41,871 bases of DNA from Candidatus Nitrosopelagicus sp. (lineage in GTDB: Archaea > Thermoproteota > Nitrososphaeria > Nitrososphaerales > Nitrosopumilaceae). Shown piece after piece: positions 32,703 to 38,934 of this stretch. The DNA is taken from contig JAOMEP010000009.1 in assembly GCA_028345965.1 (NCBI GenBank), positions 1 through 41,871 of the forward strand. The letters run 5' to 3'. The translations under genes and the position numbers were made by a program. The notes under the pieces are model-generated. The model was given only the letters and a program-made list of their open reading frames with translations. It was not told where the DNA came from and ran no database searches. Every line of letters starts with the position of its first letter. Within the stretch, counting starts at the first letter, position 1.

Positions 32703-34135
32703 ATTCCATATTCGGACCATCTAGAATCAACTAATTTTTTAGTCTCATCATCAACTTCCACTTTTTCTTGAATCTCTCTCTCAAATCCTTCTTCTGCTGT
32801 CTTTTGTGTTGCATCTATTCCTAATTTTGAGCCTAGGTTTACCAATGGCGATGCAGGATCTAGAGTATCTGTTGGGGTTCTATCTATAATTGTAATATCT
32901 CTTGCAGCATCTGTTCTAGTTGTAATTGCCCAGATAACATCATTCATGTCATGAACATTTACATCTTCATCTACTACGACAAACATTTTTGTTAATGCTA
33001 GTTGTCCCATTCCCCATAAACCCATCATGACTTTTTTTGCTTGTCCAGGATATCTTTTCTTTATAGAAATTATTGCTAATCCTTGGAACCATCCTGCTGC
33101 CGGCATTTCAAAGTCTACAACTTCTGGATGGAACATTCTAATCATTGGTAAAAATGAACTTGCAATTACTTTGCCAATGTATGCATCTTCTAAGATTGGT
33201 TTTCCAACAACTGTTGTTAGGTAAATTGGATTCTTTCTTTGCATAATCCCAGTTAATGTGAAAGTTGGAAATGGTTCTTTTGGTGTATAATATCCTGTAT
33301 GATCTCCAAATGGTCCTTCATCTCTAATATCTGATGAATCAACATATCCTTCCAAAACAATCTCTGCATTTGCAGGAACCTCTACATCAATTGTTTTACA
33401 CTTTACCATTTTGATTCCTTTTTTTCGTGTAATTCCTGCAAACAGATACTTGTCTAATCCTTCTGGAACCGGAGCAACTGCTGAAAAAACGGTTGCAGGT
33501 TCTCCTCCAATTATAATTGCAACTTCTGTTTTGGTAGATTTTCTCATATCGTGATGTTCTGCCCCTCTCTTGTGTTTTTGCCAGTGCATTAAGGCATGAG
33601 TGCTATCTACAATTTGAATTCTATATACGCCTAAATTTCTAATTCCTGTTTCAGGATGTTTTGTTGCAGTTAAACCAAATGTAATGAATTTTCCTGCATC
33701 TTTATGAAATGATTTTAGAATTGGTATGTCATCAAAAGTAGGATTTTCTTTTATTACTTCAGTTACAGGACCGTTCTTTTCTAAACTTGGAAATGAATCA
33801 CTCATTTTTGAAAGTTCGGGTAATTTTTTAATTTTATTTAACATTCCCTTTGGAATTTCCATCTTTGACATATCTGCAATTCTTTGCCCAATTTCAGTAA
33901 AGTCTGTCGTCTCAAGTGATAATTCCAATCTCTTCATTGAACCAAATGCATTACCCAGCACCGACATATCATATCCTTTGACATTTTCAAACAGCAATGC
34001 AGGTCCTTCATCATACATTGTTCGACGTAAGATTTCTGCCAACTCTAATTCTGAATCAACTTGAGTAGAGATCCTTTTCAGTTCTCCAGCTTTCTCTAAA
34101 ACCTCGATTAACTCATGAATATCTTCAATTGGCAT
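32699..34135 (-). CDS. UbiD-family decarboxylase, probably menaquinone pathway
   Basis: 478 residues, usual UbiD length. UbiD enzymes use prenylated FMN to decarboxylate aromatic acids. Conserved: EILRRTMYDEGPALLFENVKG, RIQIVDSTHALMHWQKHKRG, the catalytic Glu-Arg-Glu region around DIRDEGPFGDHTGYYTP, VGKPILEDAYIGKVIA, and FVVVDEDVNVHDMNDVIWA at the C-terminal part. Because the neighbour is mqnC, a role as the menaquinone decarboxylase (1,4-dihydroxy-6-naphthoate route) is likely; other aromatic substrates are possible. GTATAA lies about 27.5 bp upstream of its ATG. Confidence 0.9.
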   Translation of the reverse strand: MPIEDIHELIEVLEKAGELKRISTQVDSELELAEILRRTMYDEGPALLFENVKGYDMSVLGNAFGSMKRLELSLETTDFTEIGQRIADMSKMEIPKGMLNKIKKLPELSKMSDSFPSLEKNGPVTEVIKENPTFDDIPILKSFHKDAGKFITFGLTATKHPETGIRNLGVYRIQIVDSTHALMHWQKHKRGAEHHDMRKSTKTEVAIIIGGEPATVFSAVAPVPEGLDKYLFAGITRKKGIKMVKCKTIDVEVPANAEIVLEGYVDSSDIRDEGPFGDHTGYYTPKEPFPTFTLTGIMQRKNPIYLTTVVGKPILEDAYIGKVIASSFLPMIRMFHPEVVDFEMPAAGWFQGLAIISIKKRYPGQAKKVMMGLWGMGQLALTKMFVVVDEDVNVHDMNDVIWAITTRTDAARDITIIDRTPTDTLDPASPLVNLGSKLGIDATQKTAEEGFEREIQEKVEVDDETKKLVDSRWSEYGI

Positions 34136-34230
34136 GTGCTACACCTTTTCAAAAAGAAGGTATAAGCCTAACTCGATATTCAATAAAGTCTCACAGCAAG
34201 AGTTTAATTCTCTTTTCTTGAATATGGTTT

Positions 34231-34467
34231 GTGACTGATTCAGACATTTGTGGAGTTTGTAAGGGTGATGGAACAATCGAATTAATTGATTCTCAATGTC
34301 CCTTCTGTAATGGAACTGGTGAAAACTCTACTGCTGCTGAAAGTTATATGAAATCACACATTTGCCAATGCATATTCCTTGATAGAAAAATGTGTCCAAT
34401 ATGTGGGGAGAAATGTCATCATGATACTCCGCACAGACCAAAAATTAGAATTAGTCCAATAAATTAA
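34231..34467 (+). CDS. Small cysteine-rich (DnaJ-type zinc finger-like) protein
   Basis: 78 residues from a GTG start; TTTAAT about 25.5 bp upstream supports a leaderless GTG. C7-x2-C10-x-G-x-G and C23-x2-C26-x-G-x-G are two DnaJ CR-type boxes, followed by C45-x-C47 and C55-x2-C58-x3-C62-H-H. Several zinc ions are probably bound. No J domain is present. It could be a chaperone-like or redox zinc protein; I do not recognise an ortholog. Its stop overlaps the opposing gene's stop (TTAA). Confidence 0.8.
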   Translation: MTDSDICGVCKGDGTIELIDSQCPFCNGTGENSTAAESYMKSHICQCIFLDRKMCPICGEKCHHDTPHRPKIRISPIN

Positions 34468-34841
34468 GGCATAGGTGGAAGTTCGCTTTTTCTTCCATGT
34501 CCACCTGAACCAAATTTGCAGTAAAAACACAAATCTGATTGCATATGTGTTAGATGTTCGATCTGTATTGCTCCAATTTTTAATGCGATTTTTGTGAGAA
34601 TTTTATATTTTAGTGGCATTGCTGGAATTACCTCTTTGATGTAAACTTGATAATGGTCTGGACAAAACTTGAGTGTCACGCGTGCAGCATCAGATCCTGC
34701 TTCATTAACCTGTTTTGCAAAGTTGATCTGTTCTCTAATGTATTCATGTTTTGGACATGGACAGTTTTTCCCACCTGGATGTTTATAGGCTGGAGTATTT
34801 TTCCAATCAAAATCCGGATATTCTTTTTCGAAATCATCCAT
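34464..34841 (-). CDS. Hypothetical Cys/His-containing protein
   Basis: 125 residues, unrecognised. Metal-ligand clusters: C27-x-C29-x2-H32 (NCPCPKH), C60-x2-H63 (FCPDH) and C105-x2-C108 (CFYCK), with further His at 96 and 99 and in GGHGRK. There is a helical middle (KYKILTKIALKIGAIQIEHL). It probably binds zinc or a cluster. It is convergent with the other small cysteine-rich gene, an odd pairing of two unrelated small metal-binding proteins. Confidence 0.75.
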   Translation of the reverse strand: MDDFEKEYPDFDWKNTPAYKHPGGKNCPCPKHEYIREQINFAKQVNEAGSDAARVTLKFCPDHYQVYIKEVIPAMPLKYKILTKIALKIGAIQIEHLTHMQSDLCFYCKFGSGGHGRKSELPPMP

Positions 34842-34915
34842 TCATTTACTATATTTGTATAATTAATAAAATTAGATCAATAATATGCTCATAGAAACAT
34901 CATAAGCTAAATAAA

Positions 34916-34931
34916 CACCTCAAATGAGGTG
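34916..34931 (+). promoter_or_regulatory. Hairpin covering the ribosome binding site of the first paralog
   Basis: CACCTC-AAAT-GAGGTG, a perfect 6-bp stem with a 4-base loop. The right arm GAGGTG is the Shine-Dalgarno sequence, 5 nt before the ATG at 34937. If formed in the mRNA it would mask translation initiation. A TATA-like sequence near 34880-34886 leaves a leader long enough to include it. Confidence 0.6.
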
Positions 34932-34936
34932 AAATT

Positions 34937-35731
34937 ATGGCTACAGCAAAAAAGACAACAAAAAAGAAGTCTACAACATCAAAAAAAGATCTAGAAGCCA
35001 AAATTGCTGATTTAGAAGCAAAATTAAATAAATTAGCCGCAGCACAGGAAGCAAAACCAGCTGAGGCAGCTCCTAAACCAGCTGAAACAAAGCCGGCAGA
35101 AACTGCAAAACCAAAACCGGCAGAAACTGCACCGGAACCAAAACCGGCAGAAACTGCAAAACCAAAACCGGCAGAAACTGCACCAAAACCAGCTGAGAAA
35201 GCACCTCCAGCATCAACCGAACTTCACGAAAGATTCCGTGAAATTCCAACAGGAAACTGGAACACACAAAAAGTTGCAATCACTGGTTTCACTGCACCTG
35301 GTAACCGATACTTTGGTAGCAGAGCTCTTGTAGCACAAGTTGAAGTTTCACCATCCAACTGGAATGATCACAAAACAAAAATCACTGGTTACACAGCACC
35401 AGGAAACAAGTATTTTGCAACAAAACAAAGACTTGCATATCATCCAGAAGCCAAAAAGTTTGGTACTTGGATAAAAGATACTCCTGCACCACAAGCAGAA
35501 AAACCAAAACCAGCAGAAGCCAAAAAGGCAGAAGCAGGTGGTCCACATGGACATGATGAAAAACCAGCAGAAGCTAAAAAAACAGAAGCTAAACCAAAAA
35601 AGGTAGATGCTAAAGGGGCAGATTGGAAATCACAAGAAGCTCAAGATGCATATGCTGCAAAAATGAAGGCTAAAGGCGCAACCTTACCAAAAGGATTCAT
35701 CAAAGATGCAAAAGCAAACACAGGACACTAA
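34937..35731 (+). CDS. Low-complexity protein with two NWN/TAPGN repeats (paralog A)
   Basis: 264 residues; family not recognised. Residues 1-36 are Lys/Thr-rich then a short coiled coil (DLEAKIADLEAKLNKLAAA). Residues 40-93 are Pro/Ala/Lys/Glu repeats (PAETAKPK). The conserved core is residues 96-179, with two 34-residue repeats, each NWN-x3-K-x2-ITG(F/Y)TAPGN(R/K)YF. After it come GGPHGHDEKPAEAKK and a C-terminal PKGFIKDAKANTGH. No signal peptide. It is close to the gene at 36545 (97% identical DNA in the core). The leader has a strong Shine-Dalgarno in a hairpin, unlike most genes here, suggesting translational control. A cytosolic oligomer or nucleic-acid binder is a guess. Confidence 0.85.
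   Translation: MATAKKTTKKKSTTSKKDLEAKIADLEAKLNKLAAAQEAKPAEAAPKPAETKPAETAKPKPAETAPEPKPAETAKPKPAETAPKPAEKAPPASTELHERFREIPTGNWNTQKVAITGFTAPGNRYFGSRALVAQVEVSPSNWNDHKTKITGYTAPGNKYFATKQRLAYHPEAKKFGTWIKDTPAPQAEKPKPAEAKKAEAGGPHGHDEKPAEAKKTEAKPKKVDAKGADWKSQEAQDAYAAKMKAKGATLPKGFIKDAKANTGH
35093..35181 (+). repeat. CCGGCAGAAACTGC imperfect tandem repeat
   Basis: The 14-bp unit recurs at 35093, 35117, 35144 and 35168, spaced 24, 27 and 24 bp, coding PAETAKPK-type repeats in the linker of paralog A. Confidence 0.9.
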
Positions 35732-35754
35732 TCATTAGTGTAAATTCTAAATTT

Positions 35755-35790
35755 CTCTTTTTATTTTATTTTTTTAGTTCTTTTTTGCAA
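35755..35790 (+). terminator. T-rich terminator after paralog A
   Basis: Runs of T (including TTTTTTT and TTTTTT) on the coding strand right after the stop region, as in archaeal termination. Confidence 0.55.
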
Positions 35791-35815
35791 TTTTCATACA
35801 TTTTTTCTCATTTTT

Positions 35816-35832
35816 CTGATCTCCCAGATCAG
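35816..35832. promoter_or_regulatory. Perfect inverted repeat upstream of flavodoxin
   Basis: CTGATCT-CCC-AGATCAG, 7-bp arms and 3-bp spacer, ending 6 bp before the flavodoxin TATA-like box. Location next to the TFB-recognition region suits a dimeric transcription factor. Flavodoxins are often induced by iron limitation, so an iron or redox regulator is a guess. Confidence 0.6.
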
Positions 35833-35838
35833 TATGAA

Positions 35839-35846
35839 TTAAATAT
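35839..35846 (+). promoter_or_regulatory. TATA-like box of flavodoxin
   Basis: TTAAATAT is centred 26.5 bp before the ATG at 35869 and decides that start over a longer frame from 35785. Confidence 0.6.
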
Positions 35847-35868
35847 GAATAGGATGAGGTTTTTCTTA

Positions 35869-36423
35869 ATGACAATCGGACTTTATTTTGGTACTCAAAC
35901 TGGAAAAACTGAAACAGTTTGTGGTATAATTAAAGAACAACTAGGCGATGCAGTAGGAACTGCTAAAGATGTTACCGAAGCTGATTTGGCAGACTTTGCC
36001 GGTCTTGACGGTCTCATATGTGGCATTCCTACATGGAATACTGGAGCTGAAGAATTAAGATCTGGAACTGCTTGGGATGACCTATTAGAAAAAATTGGTG
36101 CATTAGATCTCAAAGGAAAGCCAGTCGCAATATTTGGCTTAGGTGACTCTGTTGGTTATGGACAAGATTATGTCGATGCAATGGAAGAACTACACAGATA
36201 TTTCGAAAAAGCAGGTGCAAAAATGGTCGGATACGTAAGTCTTGACGGCTATGAGAACTTTACTAGTTCAAGATGTTTGATTCCACATCTCAATGAGATT
36301 ACAGAACCAGGAGATGGTGAAAAGTTTTGTGGACTTCCTGTCGATGAAGATAGTGAAAATGAACTAACAGCAGAACGAGTAGAGAATTGGTGCACTCAGC
36401 TTAAATCTGAAATGGGAATATAG
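35869..36423 (+). CDS. Long-chain flavodoxin
   Basis: 184 residues starting MTIGLYFGTQTGKTE, the family N-terminus with the FMN-phosphate loop T-Q-T-G-K-T. CGIPTWNTGAEE is the first isoalloxazine loop with a Trp, and IFGLGDSVGYGQDY the second loop. An insertion of about 35 residues in the last strand (after DGYENFTSSR to GLPVDED) marks it as long-chain. It carries single electrons in place of ferredoxin, in the cytosol. A 26.5-bp TATA spacing fixes the ATG. An upstream palindrome suggests regulation. It lies between two paralogous low-complexity genes. Confidence 0.95.
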   Translation: MTIGLYFGTQTGKTETVCGIIKEQLGDAVGTAKDVTEADLADFAGLDGLICGIPTWNTGAEELRSGTAWDDLLEKIGALDLKGKPVAIFGLGDSVGYGQDYVDAMEELHRYFEKAGAKMVGYVSLDGYENFTSSRCLIPHLNEITEPGDGEKFCGLPVDEDSENELTAERVENWCTQLKSEMGI

Positions 36424-36448
36424 AAAATCTACTATCCCCATTACAACT

Positions 36449-36487
36449 CCTTTTTTCAAATTTTTACATATTTTTGTTTATTTTTTT
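36449..36487 (+). terminator. T-rich terminator after flavodoxin
   Basis: Several T-runs (TTTTTT, TTTTT, TTTTTTT) follow the stop in the direction of transcription. Confidence 0.5.
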
Positions 36488-36544
36488 GCAAAAATTTTAT
36501 ATCGTTACAAAATGCACATAAGCAACTAATTCCCTATTCCACCA

Positions 36545-37423
36545 ATGGCGACATCGAAAAAGCGTACAACAACAAAACGTAAAACAACAACAAAACGTAA
36601 AACAACAACAAAACGTAAAACAACATCTTCAAGAACCACAAAAGCTGATTTAGAAGCAAAGATTGCTCAATTAGAAAAGCGATTATCAGGTCTTGCAGCA
36701 GGTGCTGAATCAAAACCAGCTCCAAAACCAGCTCCAAAACCAGCAGAAACTGCGCCAAAACCAAAACCAGCAGAAGTTAAAAAACCAGAAGGCGGTGGCG
36801 GTCCACACGGACATGATGAAAAGCCAGCAGACAAGGCACCACCAAAGCCTGCAGAGAAAGCACCTCCAGTTCCACTTCACGAAAGATTCCGTGAAATTCC
36901 AACAGGAAACTGGAACACACAAAAAGTTGCAATCACTGGTTTCACTGCACCTGGTAACCGATACTTTGGTAGCAGAGCTCTTGTAGCACAAACTGAAGTT
37001 ACACCATCCAACTGGAATGATCAAAAAACAAAAGTTACTGGTTACACAGCACCAGGAAACAAGTACTTTGCAACAAGACAAAGACTTGCATATCATCCAG
37101 AAGCCAAAAAGTTTGGTACTTGGATAAATGATGCTCCAGCCAGTGGACAAGCAAAATCTGCTCCACCACCTCCACCACCTCCACAACCTGAAGTTCAGGC
37201 TAGTGCTGGAAGTGCATCTGATGGAAAATCAAAGCAGCAAGAACTTGAAGATTATGAGAAAGAATACCTGGTACGTCTAGAACAGAAAAAAGTTGATGAT
37301 GCAAAAGCAGCAGCAGAAGCAGCCGCAGCAGAAGCAGCAGCAACCGCAGCCGCACAATCTAACCGAGGCTCAATGCCAAAAGGTTGGGGACCTGCAGGTG
37401 CAAAAGCAAATACTGGACATTAA
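36545..37423 (+). CDS. Low-complexity protein with two NWN/TAPGN repeats (paralog B)
   Basis: 292 residues. N-terminus is three TTTKRK repeats, then a coiled coil (ADLEAKIAQLEKRLSGLAAG), a Pro/Ala/Lys linker with GGPHGHDEKPA (here before the core), the conserved 84-residue core at 111-194, a Pro run (PPPPPPPQPE), a charged helix (QELEDYEKEYLVRLEQKKVDD), an Ala-rich stretch and the C-terminal PKGWGPAGAKANTGH. The core is nearly identical to paralog A, and both share the KANTGH end. No signal peptide. A TATA-like TTTTATAT at about 36496-36503 would give a leader of some 18 nt, without an obvious Shine-Dalgarno. Function unknown. Confidence 0.85.
   Translation: MATSKKRTTTKRKTTTKRKTTTKRKTTSSRTTKADLEAKIAQLEKRLSGLAAGAESKPAPKPAPKPAETAPKPKPAEVKKPEGGGGPHGHDEKPADKAPPKPAEKAPPVPLHERFREIPTGNWNTQKVAITGFTAPGNRYFGSRALVAQTEVTPSNWNDQKTKVTGYTAPGNKYFATRQRLAYHPEAKKFGTWINDAPASGQAKSAPPPPPPPQPEVQASAGSASDGKSKQQELEDYEKEYLVRLEQKKVDDAKAAAEAAAAEAAATAAAQSNRGSMPKGWGPAGAKANTGH
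36566..36619 (+). repeat. 18-bp tandem repeat encoding TTTKRK
   Basis: Three identical copies of an 18-bp unit (ACAACAACAAAACGTAAA) at 36566, 36584 and 36602, forming the basic N-terminus of paralog B. Confidence 0.95.
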
Positions 37424-37429
37424 CCGCCC

Positions 37430-37450
37430 TTACTCTTCTTTTTATTTTAT
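37430..37450 (+). terminator. T-rich terminator after paralog B
   Basis: CT-rich then TTTTTATTTTATTTTTG just past the stop, pointing in the gene's direction; it overlaps the end of the convergent peroxiredoxin gene. Confidence 0.45.
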
Positions 37451-37905
37451 TTTTGAAAAGCTTCTAGGACTTCCTTTGAATGTCCCTTTGGTTTCACTTT
37501 AGGAAAAACTTTGAAAATCTTTCCTTTTTCATTAACTAGAAACGTACTGCGATTAATTCCCATAAACTCTCGCCCCATGAATTTTTTTAATCCCCAAACA
37601 CCAAACTTTTTACAAACTTCTGTTTCAACATCTGCAAGTAAAATGTAAGGTATGTTCATTTTATCACAAAATTTTCTATGTGATGTTACATCATCTTTAC
37701 TAATTCCAACAATTTCAATTCCAGCTTTTTGAAATTTTTTATAATCTTTAGAAAATTCATCTGCCTCAGTTGTGCATCCAGGTGTAAAATCTCTTGGATA
37801 AAAATACACGACAAATTTACTTCCTTTTAGTTGAGATGATTTGATCATGTTACCATCTGCATCTTCTAATTGAAATTTTGGCACCATTTTGCCTTCTTCT
37901 ATCAT
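37447..37905 (-). CDS. Peroxiredoxin, Bcp/PrxQ type
   Basis: 152 residues. Reduces hydroperoxides through the peroxidatic cysteine C44 in YPRDFTPGCTTEA. The usual second cysteine five residues on is absent (it is D49), but C80 in RKFCDK lies 36 residues after C44, the spacing of the alternative alpha-3 resolving cysteine described for some Bcp proteins. The remaining sequence (NRSTFLVNEKGKI, VKPKGHSKEVLEA) is family-typical. ATAAAT is centred about 26.5 bp upstream of the ATG (leaderless). Confidence 0.94.
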   Translation of the reverse strand: MIEEGKMVPKFQLEDADGNMIKSSQLKGSKFVVYFYPRDFTPGCTTEADEFSKDYKKFQKAGIEIVGISKDDVTSHRKFCDKMNIPYILLADVETEVCKKFGVWGLKKFMGREFMGINRSTFLVNEKGKIFKVFPKVKPKGHSKEVLEAFQK

Positions 37906-37961
37906 ACCCTTGATCCATTTTTTCCAGATAAATATTCTTTGAGTTAAAATTGACTAGAATC

Positions 37962-37969
37962 TTTTATAT
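37962..37969 (+). promoter_or_regulatory. TATA-like box of the aquaporin gene
   Basis: CTTTTATATG region; TTTATATG is centred about 27 bp before the ATG at 37993. Confidence 0.55.
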
Positions 37970-37976
37970 GGACAAA

Positions 37977-37994
37977 ATATTCGACATCGAATAT
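37977..37994. promoter_or_regulatory. Perfect inverted repeat overlapping the aquaporin start codon
   Basis: ATATTCGA-CA-TCGAATAT, 8-bp arms with a 2-bp spacer. It runs from 16 bp before the ATG through its first two bases, between TATA and the expected transcription start. This placement suits a repressor that blocks initiation. Confidence 0.6.
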
Positions 37995-38706
37995 GGTTAA
38001 TCCACGAGCATGGCTTGCAGAAGCAATCGCAACATATGCTTTAGTATTCTTTGGACCATTATCTGTAATTCTATCTGCTGCATGGTATGGCGATGGATTA
38101 TCAACTGAAGCAATAATCTTCATTTCACTAGGTCACGGTGGAATTATCGTATTCATGGTTTATGCATTTGGACATATTTCTGGCGCGCATATCAATCCTG
38201 CAGTTACAATACCTATGATGATTACAAAACAAATTGATGTTAAAAATGGAATTGGATACATTTTGTTCCAAATTATGGGTGCAATTATTGCTACCCTAAC
38301 CTTACAGGCTCTATTTCCAGAAATTGGTAAAAAAGTACTCTGGGGTGCTCATGGAGGCCCTAGTGAATTAATTGGTAACAGCATGGTATCTGGATTAGTA
38401 GTTGAAATAATCTTGACATTCTTCTTAGTTGTTGTAATCTATATGGTTGCAGTTCATACAAAAGCACCAAAGCAGATTTACGGTGGTGCAATTGGTGGAA
38501 TGGTTTTCTTACTTCACTTAGTTGGTGTGCCACTAACAGGTGCATCAATGAATCCTGCACGTTCTTTTTCCCCCGCAGTTGTATCTGGAGATGCAGGTTT
38601 ATGGGAAGTACAGTGGTTATACTGGGTAGGACCAATCATTGGTGGTATCATTGGTGGTGTAGTAATGAACTATCTGTACGTTAAACCCGCAGAAAAAGAA
38701 GCCTAA
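37993..38706 (+). CDS. Aquaporin / MIP-family channel
   Basis: 237 residues with six membrane helices. Both NPA boxes are present: HINPAVTIP after SGA, and SMNPARSFSPAVV. These form the pore. MIP members pass water, glycerol or other small neutral solutes (ammonia-permeable forms exist); the selectivity cannot be set by eye, although the R after the second NPA box is the conserved selectivity-filter arginine. The start is a leaderless ATG. It is followed directly by tRNA-Arg. Confidence 0.96.
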   Translation: MVNPRAWLAEAIATYALVFFGPLSVILSAAWYGDGLSTEAIIFISLGHGGIIVFMVYAFGHISGAHINPAVTIPMMITKQIDVKNGIGYILFQIMGAIIATLTLQALFPEIGKKVLWGAHGGPSELIGNSMVSGLVVEIILTFFLVVVIYMVAVHTKAPKQIYGGAIGGMVFLLHLVGVPLTGASMNPARSFSPAVVSGDAGLWEVQWLYWVGPIIGGIIGGVVMNYLYVKPAEKEA

Positions 38707-38749
38707 TTATTTTCCAAACGTTTTTAACAATTTTTCGAAGTTAATTATT

Positions 38750-38824
38750 GGGTTCGTAGCTCAGCATGGATAGAGCGAGTGCTTGCGGAGCATTAGGCCG
38801 GGGGTTCGAATCCCTTCGGACCCG
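38750..38824 (+). tRNA. tRNA-Arg (anticodon GCG)
   Basis: Acceptor GGGTTCG (38750-38756) pairs with CGGACCC (38817-38823), then discriminator G. D arm GCTC/GAGC; anticodon stem AGTGC/GCATT encloses TTGCGGA, giving GCG at 38785-38787 (reads CGC/CGT arginine codons). T arm contains GGGGG-TTCGAAT-CCCTT with two G-U pairs. No intron and no encoded CCA. T-rich sequence follows. Confidence 0.95.
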
Positions 38825-38904
38825 TTTTAATCTAATAAGAAAATGACGGCAAGAATTACCTCAAAACAAAATTTCTATGTATTTTTTTGGTAAAATAATA
38901 ATAC

Positions 38905-38910
38905 TTTAAA
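38905..38910 (+). promoter_or_regulatory. TATA-like TTTAAA upstream of nadA
   Basis: Centre is 27.5 bp from the nadA ATG, predicting a leaderless start. A Shine-Dalgarno-like GGAGGGAGG (38919-38927) lies in between, 7 nt before the ATG; both cannot be used as usual from this promoter. Confidence 0.5.
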
Positions 38911-38934
38911 TGATTACTGGAGGGAGGATTTCGG

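Noticed and set aside
34143-34161. ACCTT...AAGGT inverted repeat upstream of the UbiD gene
   Set aside because: Only 5-bp arms with a 9-bp A-rich spacer; too weak to call an operator.
35785-35868. Longer flavodoxin N-terminus from 35785
   Set aside because: It would read through the promoter palindrome and TATA box; family N-termini begin at the ATG 35869.
36693-37186. Overlapping frames on both strands inside paralog B
   Set aside because: They are by-products of Pro/Ala/Lys repeats (for example QNQLQNQ or WFWF strings) and match no protein pattern.
37303-37350. GCA-rich tract as a simple-sequence regulatory repeat
   Set aside because: It is in frame and codes the alanine-rich linker of paralog B, with several codon changes.
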